Positions 7,465-17,961 are shown, counted from the stretch's first letter. The stretch is DNA of 64,000 bases from Haliscomenobacter sp040401995 (GCA_040401995.1 JBBANM010000019.1:20814-84813); one strand, 5' to 3'. A program made the numbers and translations. Notes: generated by a model not told the origin, from the sequence alone.

Positions 7465-9575
7465 AAAAAATACTACTCCTCTTACTTGTATTGCCAGTTT
7501 GCATCTTCGCCCAACAACGGGAAGTTTTCCGTATGGATAGCCTGCCTAAGGATGGAGTGGTACTCAATAAAGGTTGGCGTTGGCACACCGGTGATGATCC
7601 CGACTTTGCCAAACCTAATTTTGATGATAGCCAGTGGAAAAGTATTGATCCTTCTCAAAAATTATCTGGTATGCCCGTTATTCCTAAGGGCATAAATTGG
7701 TTTAGACTACATCTATCAATTAACCAAAATTTACTCAATCAAATGGTAATAATGGTTAAGCAGTCAGGAGCAAGTGAAATATATATCAATGGAAAATTAA
7801 TTCATAAAATCGGTAAAATTTCTCAAAATTTTAGTGAAATAGAAGTCATCAACCCTATAAACAAATCTTTTTCTTTTCCTTGCAATGACGATAGTGTACA
7901 AGTATTGGCGGTACGTTTTACGCTACATCCCGGAATGCTTTACAGTAGAATGTTTAGTCATTCGTACGATTTTTTATATTTAAGGCTCATTACGCCTTAT
8001 GAAGCAACGGAACTAGGTTATCAATTATTTGGATCAAATTATGAGCGTCTTATTGCCAAGTTCAGCCTATTTATGCTTTTAGGCGTTCTTTATTTTGCTC
8101 TTTTTTTATTTAATAAATCAAAAAAAGTTTATCTCTATTTTTCACTCTATGCCCTTTCTTATGCATTTGTTTGGTATGGTTTTTATTTTGAAGAAAAAAA
8201 CGAGCATCTTATCTATTGGTTTTACATAGATTGTGTTTTATTAATAATTCAAGTTGCAACAGTTTTTATCTTAGTGAAAGCTGTTTACGACTTGATGGAG
8301 CAGAAACTAGATTTATTGTTTTACAGCGTAATAATTATTGGACTCTTGAGCATTCCTTCTAGTATTTGGCTCGAAAATGGTTTTCTTCTTTTTAGTATTG
8401 GATTCTTTACAATGGCTAATTTAGCTATTTTGATAGCAGCCATAAAAGCATTCTTAGGCAATAAAAAAGGGGCTTGGATAATTGCGATAGGTGGCGTAGT
8501 TTACTTAATATCTTGGGTGATGTTCCTTCTCCAAATTTATGGGTTAATTTCTCCAAATCAACCATTCCAGTACTTTGAAGTCGCCTTTTATAGTGTTCCA
8601 ATTGCTGTTGCAATTTATTTAGGTTATGAGTCGGGCCTCACGAATAGTATATTACAACAAAAACTGTATGAAAACGAAGCTCTTTCTGCTGAGAAACAAC
8701 AAATTCTATCCTTACAAAACGAAACCCTCGAACGCCAGGTAGTGGAACGTACCGCTGCATTAAAAGCATCGCAAAACCAACTCATCCAATCTGAAAAACT
8801 TGCCTCCCTCGGTGAACTCACCGCTGGTATTGCCCACGAAATTCAAAATCCACTGAATTTTGTGAATAATTTCTCAGAACTCAGCGTGGAATTATTGGAG
8901 GAAATGGAAAGTGATTTCAAAGCAGGTAAGTCCCACGATGCTTTTGAAGTCGCTGCGGATCTCAAACAAAATCTTAGCAAAATCAACCACCATGGCCAGC
9001 GCGCCTCTGCCATCGTGAAAGGCATGCTCGAGCACTCGCGCACGAGTACGGGCACGAAGGTAGCGACAGACATCAACGCCTTGGCAGATGAATACCTGCG
9101 CCTAACTTACCATGGCCTACGCGCAAAAGACAGCAGTTTCAATGCTACCATGGAAACGCATTTTGATCCTAATTTGCCAAAAATTGAGGTCATCCCGCAA
9201 GACATTGGACGGGTGTTGCTCAATTTGATCAACAATGCTTTTTATGCGGTGAATCAACGAAATAACGCCGTAGAGACGTTGCATGCAACGTCTCTACCAT
9301 ACCAACCTACAGTAACTATCACCACAAAAAAGCTGAAAAACGCCATCGAAATCAGCGTCAAAGACAATGGCAACGGCATTCCAGAAGCCATCAAAGACAA
9401 GATTTTCCAGCCGTTTTTCACCACCAAGCCTACTGGGCAGGGCACAGGTTTGGGGCTGAGCTTGGCGTATGATATTGTGACCAAGGGGCATGGGGGGACG
9501 TTAACGGTATCAAGCATACCCGGAACGGAAACCACTTTTGAAATTCAACTGCCCATTAACGATACAAGTCTCTGA
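7461..9575 (+). CDS. Sensor histidine kinase HK3 (beta-sandwich + 7TM type)
   Basis: 704 residues: signal peptide (1-18), beta-sandwich (about 21-180), seven TM helices (about 198-392), coiled coil (400-445) and HisKA with His459. The ATPase domain keeps the N, G1 and G2 boxes. DHp subtype is beta (SELSVELLEEM), unlike HK2 and HK4 on either side. Site A is TSTGTK, and site B has one GTAGAGAC palindrome read as AVETLHATSL. The tail is SIPGTETTFEIQLPIN. It starts inside the HK2 stop (ATGA) and is followed by HK4 after 2 bp, so translation is probably coupled. Confidence 0.88.
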   Translation: MKKILLLLLVLPVCIFAQQREVFRMDSLPKDGVVLNKGWRWHTGDDPDFAKPNFDDSQWKSIDPSQKLSGMPVIPKGINWFRLHLSINQNLLNQMVIMVKQSGASEIYINGKLIHKIGKISQNFSEIEVINPINKSFSFPCNDDSVQVLAVRFTLHPGMLYSRMFSHSYDFLYLRLITPYEATELGYQLFGSNYERLIAKFSLFMLLGVLYFALFLFNKSKKVYLYFSLYALSYAFVWYGFYFEEKNEHLIYWFYIDCVLLIIQVATVFILVKAVYDLMEQKLDLLFYSVIIIGLLSIPSSIWLENGFLLFSIGFFTMANLAILIAAIKAFLGNKKGAWIIAIGGVVYLISWVMFLLQIYGLISPNQPFQYFEVAFYSVPIAVAIYLGYESGLTNSILQQKLYENEALSAEKQQILSLQNETLERQVVERTAALKASQNQLIQSEKLASLGELTAGIAHEIQNPLNFVNNFSELSVELLEEMESDFKAGKSHDAFEVAADLKQNLSKINHHGQRASAIVKGMLEHSRTSTGTKVATDINALADEYLRLTYHGLRAKDSSFNATMETHFDPNLPKIEVIPQDIGRVLLNLINNAFYAVNQRNNAVETLHATSLPYQPTVTITTKKLKNAIEISVKDNGNGIPEAIKDKIFQPFFTTKPTGQGTGLGLSLAYDIVTKGHGGTLTVSSIPGTETTFEIQLPINDTSL
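9270..9297 (+). repeat. In-frame GTAGAGAC palindrome, site B of HK3
   Basis: Perfect 28-bp inverted repeat with arm GTAGAGACGTTGCA. It occupies the same loop that holds the unrelated GACC palindrome in HK1, 2, 5, 10 and 12. Confidence 0.9.
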
Positions 9576-9577
9576 TC

Positions 9578-11782
9578 ATGAAAAATGCATTACTATTCCT
9601 ACTGTTATTTCCAGTTTGCCTGTTTGCTCAACAGCGGGAGGTATTTCGCATCGACAACCTACCTAAAACAGGCATTTTGCTGAATCAGGGTTGGAAATGG
9701 CATCCCGGCGATAACCCAGATTGGGCGAAGCCCGACTTTGATGATTCGAAATGGGAAAGTATTGACCCTACGAAGGATATTTTTGATTTACCAAAAATTT
9801 CGAAAAAAGGCGATATTTTTTGGCTTCGCTTACCCATACTAATAACTGATAGTACGTTGATAGAGGCGTTGATAATGACTATTCAACAATCAGGAGCTTC
9901 TGAACTGTACTTAAATGGCAAATTAATTCAACGAATCGGAGTTTTTAGTGAAGATAAAAGTCAAATAAAGGCATTTTCTTCGGGCAGAGAGCCTATAAAC
10001 TTGCAAATTCAAACCAATCAGCTTCAAATTTTGGCGGTTCGATACGCCTTACAACCAAATGTATTTTATGGAACCCACTTTGCACGTTTAAATAGCCTTT
10101 TTCAGCTTGAAATAGGTTCTTTAAAAACCTGGTATAATAAAGAGACTAAAGCGCAATTAGAAACCTACTGGAACAACGTTGTGGGAACCATTTTCATTAC
10201 ATTATGTATACTTTTCTTTGCTTTCTATTTATTTTTTCCTAAACAAAAAATCAATCTTTATTTTGCAATTTATTCGGCTTTAATGGCTATACCTAATGAA
10301 TTATCCAGTGGTTTTTACACTATCAAATATACTGAAAATTTTTACTGGGCTTCTAATGCAATAATTATTATGGGAGTTGTCGGGAATTCATTTTTATTAT
10401 TAGCCATTTATAGTTTATTTAACCAAAAAACAGGAATAGCTTTTTGGTTAATCATTTCACTAGGAATCATATGTGTGCCTATGGCTTTTTTAATCTATAA
10501 ATGGGGGTGGGTTATCTATGGAATCCTTTTTAATTTATCATTTAATTTAGAGTTGCTCAGAATTGCTATCATTGGTGTTTTAAACAACAAAAAAGGTGCT
10601 TGGTTTATAGCTTCTGGAGGATTTATTTTTTGTGCTTCCTGGCTTTTATTTTTGTATACTGCCAGCGCCGGTGGTAATTTCGAGTATATCGCCCCCTATA
10701 TTTATGCCTTAGCGCAAATAAGTATTCCGCTATCTGTAGCGCTTAACTTAGGCTATAACATTGCTCAAACCAATCATTCGCTTCAACAAAAATTCACTGA
10801 GATAGAGATACTTTCTCATGAAAAACAACAGCTATTGGCCACCCAAAATGAAACGCTCGAAAGACAAGTTGTAGAACGTACTTCTGAATTAAAGGCTTCC
10901 CAGGCCCAACTCATCCAATCGGAAAAATTGGCCAGCCTTGGTGAACTCACCGCCGGAATCGCCCACGAAATTCAAAACCCGTTGAATTTCGTCAACAACT
11001 TCGCCGAAGTCAGTGCTGAATTACTTGATGATATGAAAGCTGATTTACAAGCTGGAAAAACCACTGAAGCCGCTGAAATTGCTGATGATCTGCAAGTAAA
11101 TCTCCAAAAAATCAACCACCACGGTCAGCGCGCTTCGGCCATCGTGAAAGGAATGCTCGAGCACTCGCGTGGTAGAGACGCGATTCATCGCGTGTCCACC
11201 GACCTCAACGCTCTGGCGGATGAATACTTGCGCCTCGCCTACCACGGCTTGCTTGCAAAAGACAGTAGCTTTAACGCCACCATGGAAACGCATTTTGATC
11301 CCGATTTACCTAAAATTGAGGTCATTCCGCAAGACATTGGAAGGGTGCTCTTGAATTTGATAAACAATGCCTTTTATGCGGTGAATCAACGGAATAACGC
11401 CGTAGAGACATTGCATGATAACGCCGTAGAGACATTGCATGAAAACGCCGTAGAGACATTGCATGATAACGCCGTAGAGACATTGCATGCAATGTCTCTA
11501 CCCTACCAACCTACGGTAACCATCACCACTAGAAAACTGAAAAACGCCATCGAAATCAGCGTCAAGGACAATGGCAATGGTATTCCCGAAGCCATCAAAG
11601 ACAAGATCTTTCAGCCGTTTTTTACCACCAAGCCTACAGGACAAGGAACTGGTTTGGGGTTGAGTTTGGCGTACGATATTGTGACGAAAGGACATGGTGG
11701 CACGCTGACGGTTACCAGCATTCCCGGAGCGGAAACCACATTTGAAATTCAATTGCCCATTAACGAAACAAACCTCGGATAA
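9578..11782 (+). CDS. Sensor histidine kinase HK4 with expanded 8-residue repeats
   Basis: 734 residues: signal peptide (1-17), beta-sandwich (about 20-185), 7TM (about 200-396), coiled coil and HisKA with His463. All ATPase boxes are present. DHp subtype is alpha. Site A is palindrome-derived (GRDAIHRVST). Site B contains four 8-residue repeats (N/D/E-NAVETLH, residues 606-637) between the N-box helix and the strand YQPTV, so the catalytic domain carries about 30 extra residues compared with HK11. The stop overlaps the start of HK5 by 1 bp (TAATG). Confidence 0.88.
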   Translation: MKNALLFLLLFPVCLFAQQREVFRIDNLPKTGILLNQGWKWHPGDNPDWAKPDFDDSKWESIDPTKDIFDLPKISKKGDIFWLRLPILITDSTLIEALIMTIQQSGASELYLNGKLIQRIGVFSEDKSQIKAFSSGREPINLQIQTNQLQILAVRYALQPNVFYGTHFARLNSLFQLEIGSLKTWYNKETKAQLETYWNNVVGTIFITLCILFFAFYLFFPKQKINLYFAIYSALMAIPNELSSGFYTIKYTENFYWASNAIIIMGVVGNSFLLLAIYSLFNQKTGIAFWLIISLGIICVPMAFLIYKWGWVIYGILFNLSFNLELLRIAIIGVLNNKKGAWFIASGGFIFCASWLLFLYTASAGGNFEYIAPYIYALAQISIPLSVALNLGYNIAQTNHSLQQKFTEIEILSHEKQQLLATQNETLERQVVERTSELKASQAQLIQSEKLASLGELTAGIAHEIQNPLNFVNNFAEVSAELLDDMKADLQAGKTTEAAEIADDLQVNLQKINHHGQRASAIVKGMLEHSRGRDAIHRVSTDLNALADEYLRLAYHGLLAKDSSFNATMETHFDPDLPKIEVIPQDIGRVLLNLINNAFYAVNQRNNAVETLHDNAVETLHENAVETLHDNAVETLHAMSLPYQPTVTITTRKLKNAIEISVKDNGNGIPEAIKDKIFQPFFTTKPTGQGTGLGLSLAYDIVTKGHGGTLTVTSIPGAETTFEIQLPINETNLG
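11172..11199 (+). repeat. In-frame GTAGAGAC-family palindrome, site A of HK4
   Basis: 28 bp with left arm GTAGAGACGCGAT and right arm ATCGCGTGTCCAC. Two right-arm changes make it imperfect. The same variant occurs in HK6 and HK7. Confidence 0.85.
11394..11501 (+). repeat. Four 24-bp tandem units ending in a palindrome, site B of HK4
   Basis: Units start at 11394, 11418, 11442 and 11466. Each contains GCCGTAGAGACATTGCATG and differs from the others by at most one base. The last unit completes a perfect 28-bp palindrome (11474-11501). Since 24 bp is eight codons, the frame is kept. This looks like slippage or unequal exchange of the single element seen in HK7. Confidence 0.92.
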
Positions 11783-14700
11783 TGAAAAGAATACTACTAT
11801 TACTGCTATTTCCAGTTTGCATCTTCGCGCAGCAGCGTGAAGTTTTTCGCATCAACAACCTACCCCAAGAAGGCATCCTGCTCGACCAAGGCTGGAAATG
11901 GCATGCAGGAGATAATCCCGAATGGGCGAAGCCGGGGTTTGATGCGGCTAGCTGGGAGGATATCGATCCAAGTAAAGATATTGTCCAATTAACCAACATC
12001 TCGACTCACCAACCGCTATGGCTGCGCATAAAGCTTAGCCCTCGGGTTGCTAAAAATTATGCCTTGTCCATTTCACAATCGGGCGCTTCCGAAATTTACC
12101 TCAATGGCCGCTTGATTCAAAAAATTGGGCAGATTGACCCTGGCAATCAACACACCATTGCCTATAACCCCCTGGATAACCACCTCATTTTAAAACTGGA
12201 TTCGCTGGATAACACCCTGGCCATTCGCTATTATTTTCAACACGGTTTGAATCTTGATCCGATTTATAATATCCGCTATCCTTTTTTTTCAGCGCGTATT
12301 TTTGATAGTAAGTACATTATTGCTTCACATAAAAGTTATTTCTGGCCTGGATTTAACATTGGTTTTGCCTTGATTCTCTTTTTTATCCATGGTGTTTTGT
12401 TTTTGTATTATCCGGCACTTAGGGCTAATTTTTGGTTCAGTGCCTGGGCTTTCATAAACATCCTGTTCTCTTATTTCCTTTTTCAACTAGAGATAAACCC
12501 TTACTTAGAGCGCAACGCACAGTATATATTTTTTTCATTGCTCACGGAGCTTCTTGGCTCGCTTTGCCTTCTTTATTGTCTTTATCTTTTACTTGAAAAT
12601 AAACGTAAAATTTATGTTTATTTATTTGTAGCCTCAGCTTTTGCCCATATTATAGGCTATTACTCTTTTGACTTTGCAGGCAGAAATATCATCTGGCTTG
12701 TTTTAACCCTTTTCCAGGCGCTTCTTTCCAGCTTGATGGCACTAGATGCCAATCGTGCGGGAGATCGTCGGGGAATGCCGGTTTTATTTGGCATGCTGGC
12801 CTTTATTGTATTTTGGGGTTTATTTTCATTAAGTTATCCGCTTTCCTGGAGCCAAACATCCAAAGACATTCTGTTTCATCTCGCTACCTTGTCTTTTCCG
12901 GTTACGATGTCTGGATTGCTGGGATTTAAATTCAGACAGGTCAATCAGTCCTTGTTGCACAACCTGGAGCAAGTCAATCAACTGTATGTCGAAAAGCAAC
13001 AGATTCTCTCCGCCCAAAATGAAACGCTGGAAAAACAAGTACAGGAACGCACAGCTGAATTGGAATACAAAAACCGCGATTTAGAAATTGAAGCATCACT
13101 CGAAAAAGTAAGAACGCGGGCATTGGAAATGCAAAAAAGTAATGAAGTGATGGATGTTGCGAATATACTTTATGAGCAATTGCAAAGTCTTGGCTTCAAA
13201 TACGGCGCCTGTACCATCATGATCATGGATGAAGCAACTGGTGATGCCGAACATTGGGTTGCTGGGTTTGATCATAGAAAATATCCCGAAAGTTATCATG
13301 TCCCTTATTTTAACCATCCTTATTATGATGCTCAATTAGCGGCATGGAGGAATGGAGATGATTTGCTGGTTTATCATTTGGGAGGTGCAGAGAAGAGCTC
13401 GTATGATGCTGTCATGTTCAATCAAACCGATTTTAAAAACTTCCCGGATGCTGAAAAAAGGTGGATGAGTGAAATAGCGTCCGTTGATTTCACCTTGGCT
13501 TATATGCAACATGTGGCTTTACATTGGGGCCCAGGGCTGCTTCCAAAAGAACAATCTATTATTTTACAACGATTTGCCAAGGTTTTTGAACAGTCTTATA
13601 CCCGTTTCCTCGACCTGCAAAAAGCGGAAGCACAGGCTAGAGAAGCACAAATAGAAGTGGCATTGGAACGTGTACGCAGCCGTACTATGGCAATGCAGAA
13701 AAGTGAACATCTCGTCGAAGTCATCAATGTGGTGGCAGCACAATTATTGCAATTGAATTTTCAATTAAATACAGCTTCTTTTTTCTTAAATAATGATTCT
13801 GAAGAGTTTACTTTTTGGCTTGCAGCTATTGGCGAATCAAATCCTGAAAAAATTGTAATACCCCAATTATCGAATCCTGCATTAACTAACATCAAAGAAG
13901 CACAGAAAAATGGCGTGGAATTTTGGGCGGATAATTTAAGTTTTGAAGAAAAAAATACGTGGTTTCAGCACGTTTTTGCCCATTCTCCGGGTAGAGTGCC
14001 AGAAAATAGACAAGAATACATCTTAAATGCTAAGGGTTATGCAAGGTCTGTCGTTTTGATGAAACACATCGGTTTGTTCATTGTCAATTATGTGCCCCAA
14101 CCTTATACTGATGCAGAAAATGCTATTTTTAAACGTTTCGCTTTTGCTTTTGAGCAAGCTTATACTCGTTTTCTTGACCTTCAAAAAGCGGAAGAGCAGG
14201 CGAGGGAAGCACAGATTGAAGCAGCTTTGGAAAAAGTTCGATCAACATCACTTGCTATTCAACAATCGCAAGAACTTGAAAAGGTAGTGGCAACTTTATT
14301 TGATAAACTGAAAGAGCTTAGCGTGCCGTTTGATTCGGCTATTATTTATCTTTTTGACAAATCCAAAAGAAACATTGAAGCATGGGTGGCTTCAATATTA
14401 TTGCAAGATCCGATCAAAGTTAATATGCCTTATGATAAAGAGATTGAGAACAATCCTATCATCATGGATTTGTGGTACGCTATAGAAAATGGTCAACATG
14501 GACTTAATAAATCTTATAAAGAAGAGGATAAAGATAGCTATTACCGATACGAGGCAAAATATAATAAAGAAATAATTCCAGAATCAATATCTGATTTTCA
14601 ATTTCAGGCTGAAAGCTGGACAACAAGTTTTGCTACTGAAAAAAATTCCATAGTAGCATTTGATAATTGGGAAGGACAATTAACAAGCAACGAAGACTTT

Positions 14701-17700
14701 CAAATCTTAAAACGATTTGCAAAAGTTTTTGAGCAGGCCTATATCCGCTTCCTCGATCTCCAAAAAGCCGAAGAGCAGGCGAGGGAAGCACAGATTGAAG
14801 CGGCATTGGAACGTGTAAGAAGTAGTTCAATGAGGATGCAGCAAAGTAAAGACCTTGTAACGGTTATCAATGTAGTTGCCGAACAATTACTGCAATTGAA
14901 TATCCAATTTGATTCTACTTCTTTTTTCTTAAATGAAGATTCCGAAGATTTTAGCTTTTGGCTGGCAGCTATAGGTGATTCAAATCCCGATAAAATTTTA
15001 GTGCCAAAAATAGATAATCCGGTATTAACCAATATTAAAGCAGCACAGAAAAAAGGATTGAATTTTTTCACCGACTCCGTGACTTTTGAAGAAAAAAACG
15101 CCTGGTTTAATCACGTTTTTAACAACTCTGCTGTTCCTGAAGAAAGGAAAAAATATTTGCTTACGGCTAAAGGGTATGAGCGGTCGGTGGTATTGATGAA
15201 ACAGATTGGCTTATTCATCGTCAACTTTATTCCAAAAGCTTACACTGACGAAGAGAATGCCATTTTTAGACGTTTTGCGTATGCTTTTGAGCAAGCGTAT
15301 ATTCGGTTTCTTGATTTGCAAAAAGCGGAAGCACAGGCGAGGGAAGCACAGATTGAGGCGGCTTTGGAACGTGTAAGAAGTCGTACTATGGCGATGCAAA
15401 ATAGCGATGAACTTCGGGAAGCTGCCAATTTATTATCTCATGAAGTGCGTGGATTGGGCATACCCGTATGGAGCTGTGGTTATAACATCATGGAACAAGG
15501 GGAGAAATCATGCATCGGCTGGATGAGTACGGAGGGGGCTATTCAACCATCATTTAAAATACCACTTGAAGTCAGTCCTACTTTCATTCGTTTCTATGAA
15601 TCGAGGCAAAAAGGAGAGCTATTTTATGAAGAACAAATAGGTGGCGCCGATTTGAAAACACATTATGATTACATGATGACATTGCCCGATTTTGAAAAAA
15701 GCCTCCAACTCTTTTTAGATGCAGGGCATCAGTTACCTACCTTTCAAGTCAATAATGTTGTCAATTTTTCGAATGGTAATTTGATTTTTATTACCGCACA
15801 GCCTGTACCTCAAGAATGGGATATCTTCAAACGCTTTGCCACCGTTTTTGAACAAACTTATACTAGGTTTCTTGACTTGAAACAAGCCGAAGCACAGGCA
15901 AGAGAGGCACAGATAGAAGCGGCTTTGGAAAAAATTAGAAGTCGGTCATTGGCCATGCGCCATTCCGGTGAGCTCAAAGACGTAGTTTCTATTGTGTTTC
16001 AGAAATTAAAAGAATTAAATGTACTCCTTGGTACTGTTGCAATTGTTCTATTTGATGAAAAATCACGGGATTGTTTTTTTTGGATTGGAAACGATCTTCA
16101 CGACGAACCGCCTTTGATCAACCTACCCTATGATGAAAATATATTTGAAGCGGATACCTTTTTGAAAGATTGTTGGCAAGCTAGATTGACAGGCAAGGGT
16201 TTTGTCAACAATAAATACTCATTTGAGCGAAAAAATAAATATTTCGAATACGTATTTGCTAATAATAATTTTGAGGTATTGCCCCAATCGGTCAGAGATT
16301 TCATCATGCAAGCTCAAGACAACATTGCTTGTTTGATAGTAGAAAATAACTCCACATTATTTGTAGATAGTTGGAACGGGCAGAATTATAGCGACGAAAT
16401 GCTTAAAGTAATAAAACGAGCAGCTGCTGTATTTGAGCAAGCATTCGTCCGTTTCCTCGATCTCCAAAAAGCAGAAGCACAAGCAAGAGAAGCGCAGATT
16501 GAGGCAGCATTGGAAAGGGTAAGAGCCCGGGCCATGTCTATGCAGACTTCAGAAGAGATCAATGCCGTAATCGGTAAGATTTTTACCGAATGTAAATTGC
16601 TAGAAATCCAGCTGGATTCCAGCATTATCATCATCTACGATAAGCATACCCTAAACACGAAGTGGTATCTCACCAACAATGAAGACCCTGACTATCCTGC
16701 ATGTTTTAGCGTACCCTATAATGAATACCCTTTAAATACCGCTATGCTCGATGCTTGGCAGCAAAAAACGATAGATTGGAGCTACATGCTTGATGTTCAA
16801 GAGAAAAAAGAATGGGATAAGTTCATGTTCTCGAAAACAGATTTTGTTTTGTTGCCGGAAAACATCAAAGAAGTGATGGCGGCGGTAGAAAAACTGTACA
16901 TCAAAGCCTCATTCAATGAATTTGGCTGTATAATGTTGTCTAGTCTGGAGCCTTTTAATAATGATCAAATGGCCATTCTACCGCGTTTTTCAAAGGTTTT
17001 TGAACTGACCTATACCCGTTTTAATGATTTAAAAATCGCCGAAGCTCAAGCAGAGCAAGCTAAACTAGACTTGATTCAAATTCAAACCGAAAAAAAGAAA
17101 GCAGAAGATACTTTAGTGGAACTCCGCGCCACTCAAGCCCAACTCATCCAATCCGAAAAGCTGGCCTCTTTGGGCGAACTGACCGCTGGTATAGCCCACG
17201 AAATCCAAAACCCGTTGAATTTCGTCAATAACTTCTCGGAATTGAGCGTAGAGCTCCTCGAGGAAATGGAAACGGAATTCAAAGCAGGTAAATCCCATTA
17301 TGCCTTTGAAATCGCTGCTGATCTCAAACAAAACCTCAGCAAAATCAACCACCATGGCCAGCGTGCCTCCGCTATCGTGAAGGGCATGCTCGAGCATTCG
17401 CGCACGAGCACGGGTACGAAGGTCGCTACCGACATCAACGCCCTAACGGATGAGTACCTGCGCCTCACCTACCACGGTCTGCGCGCCAAGGATAGTAGTT
17501 TTAATGCCGTGATGGAAACGCATTTTGATCCAGATTTACCTAAAGTTGAGGTGATTCCTCAGGACATTGGCCGGGTGCTGCTCAATTTGATCAACAACGC
17601 GTTTTATGCGGTGAATGAGAAAAACCGACAGCTTCAGGCGCAAAGCACAGACCTTCCAGGTTTTGAAAACCTGGAAGGTCTAGGTTACCAACCTACCGTG

Positions 17701-17949
17701 ATAGTCTACACGAAAAAGCTAGAAAACGCCATTGAAATCAGCGTCAAAGACAATGGCAATGGGATTCCTGATAACATCAAGGACAAGATCTTCCAGCCGT
17801 TTTTCACGACTAAGCCGACTGGACAAGGGACGGGTTTAGGGTTGAGTTTGGCCTATGACATTGTAACGAAGGGGCATGGGGGGACGCTGACGGTTACCAG
17901 CATTCCCGGAACGGAAACCATTTTTGAAATTCAACTGCCAATGAACTAA
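11782..17949 (+). CDS. Giant sensor histidine kinase HK5 with seven GAF-like modules
   Basis: 2055 residues, three times the size of its neighbours. It has a signal peptide (1-17), beta-sandwich, 7TM (about 192-390), and then seven repeated cytoplasmic modules of about 188 residues (about 430-1746). HisKA (His1806) and an intact ATPase domain follow. Each module begins with a helix of the form AQIEAALERVRSRTMAMQ and ends with RFAxVFEQxYxRFLDLQKAEAQARE. Modules 2 and 4 are close to each other (VINVVAxQLLQLN), as are 3 and 6, and module 5 resembles the one in HK2. The fold is inferred to be GAF-like. DHp subtype is beta, site A is TSTGTK and site B has the GACC palindrome. The stop is 12 bp before HK6. 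Confidence 0.87.
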   Translation: MKRILLLLLFPVCIFAQQREVFRINNLPQEGILLDQGWKWHAGDNPEWAKPGFDAASWEDIDPSKDIVQLTNISTHQPLWLRIKLSPRVAKNYALSISQSGASEIYLNGRLIQKIGQIDPGNQHTIAYNPLDNHLILKLDSLDNTLAIRYYFQHGLNLDPIYNIRYPFFSARIFDSKYIIASHKSYFWPGFNIGFALILFFIHGVLFLYYPALRANFWFSAWAFINILFSYFLFQLEINPYLERNAQYIFFSLLTELLGSLCLLYCLYLLLENKRKIYVYLFVASAFAHIIGYYSFDFAGRNIIWLVLTLFQALLSSLMALDANRAGDRRGMPVLFGMLAFIVFWGLFSLSYPLSWSQTSKDILFHLATLSFPVTMSGLLGFKFRQVNQSLLHNLEQVNQLYVEKQQILSAQNETLEKQVQERTAELEYKNRDLEIEASLEKVRTRALEMQKSNEVMDVANILYEQLQSLGFKYGACTIMIMDEATGDAEHWVAGFDHRKYPESYHVPYFNHPYYDAQLAAWRNGDDLLVYHLGGAEKSSYDAVMFNQTDFKNFPDAEKRWMSEIASVDFTLAYMQHVALHWGPGLLPKEQSIILQRFAKVFEQSYTRFLDLQKAEAQAREAQIEVALERVRSRTMAMQKSEHLVEVINVVAAQLLQLNFQLNTASFFLNNDSEEFTFWLAAIGESNPEKIVIPQLSNPALTNIKEAQKNGVEFWADNLSFEEKNTWFQHVFAHSPGRVPENRQEYILNAKGYARSVVLMKHIGLFIVNYVPQPYTDAENAIFKRFAFAFEQAYTRFLDLQKAEEQAREAQIEAALEKVRSTSLAIQQSQELEKVVATLFDKLKELSVPFDSAIIYLFDKSKRNIEAWVASILLQDPIKVNMPYDKEIENNPIIMDLWYAIENGQHGLNKSYKEEDKDSYYRYEAKYNKEIIPESISDFQFQAESWTTSFATEKNSIVAFDNWEGQLTSNEDFQILKRFAKVFEQAYIRFLDLQKAEEQAREAQIEAALERVRSSSMRMQQSKDLVTVINVVAEQLLQLNIQFDSTSFFLNEDSEDFSFWLAAIGDSNPDKILVPKIDNPVLTNIKAAQKKGLNFFTDSVTFEEKNAWFNHVFNNSAVPEERKKYLLTAKGYERSVVLMKQIGLFIVNFIPKAYTDEENAIFRRFAYAFEQAYIRFLDLQKAEAQAREAQIEAALERVRSRTMAMQNSDELREAANLLSHEVRGLGIPVWSCGYNIMEQGEKSCIGWMSTEGAIQPSFKIPLEVSPTFIRFYESRQKGELFYEEQIGGADLKTHYDYMMTLPDFEKSLQLFLDAGHQLPTFQVNNVVNFSNGNLIFITAQPVPQEWDIFKRFATVFEQTYTRFLDLKQAEAQAREAQIEAALEKIRSRSLAMRHSGELKDVVSIVFQKLKELNVLLGTVAIVLFDEKSRDCFFWIGNDLHDEPPLINLPYDENIFEADTFLKDCWQARLTGKGFVNNKYSFERKNKYFEYVFANNNFEVLPQSVRDFIMQAQDNIACLIVENNSTLFVDSWNGQNYSDEMLKVIKRAAAVFEQAFVRFLDLQKAEAQAREAQIEAALERVRARAMSMQTSEEINAVIGKIFTECKLLEIQLDSSIIIIYDKHTLNTKWYLTNNEDPDYPACFSVPYNEYPLNTAMLDAWQQKTIDWSYMLDVQEKKEWDKFMFSKTDFVLLPENIKEVMAAVEKLYIKASFNEFGCIMLSSLEPFNNDQMAILPRFSKVFELTYTRFNDLKIAEAQAEQAKLDLIQIQTEKKKAEDTLVELRATQAQLIQSEKLASLGELTAGIAHEIQNPLNFVNNFSELSVELLEEMETEFKAGKSHYAFEIAADLKQNLSKINHHGQRASAIVKGMLEHSRTSTGTKVATDINALTDEYLRLTYHGLRAKDSSFNAVMETHFDPDLPKVEVIPQDIGRVLLNLINNAFYAVNEKNRQLQAQSTDLPGFENLEGLGYQPTVIVYTKKLENAIEISVKDNGNGIPDNIKDKIFQPFFTTKPTGQGTGLGLSLAYDIVTKGHGGTLTVTSIPGTETIFEIQLPMN
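13066..17020 (+). repeat. Seven tandem sensor modules inside HK5
   Basis: The linker coding for (Q/E)IExxLExxR recurs near 13084, 13648, 14212, 14790, 15349, 15912 and 16495, a period of about 560-580 bp. Linkers are more conserved than module interiors, so exchange between modules may run through the linkers. Confidence 0.85.
17649..17681 (+). repeat. In-frame GACC-type palindrome, site B of HK5
   Basis: Same 33-bp inverted repeat, position and frame as in HK1 and HK2. The flanking bases on both sides are also the same. Confidence 0.9.
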
Positions 17950-17961
17950 ACACCCATTCAA

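Noticed and set aside
11394..11501. 24-bp repeats as a CRISPR array
   Set aside because: Units are contiguous without spacers, lie inside an open reading frame and there are no cas genes.
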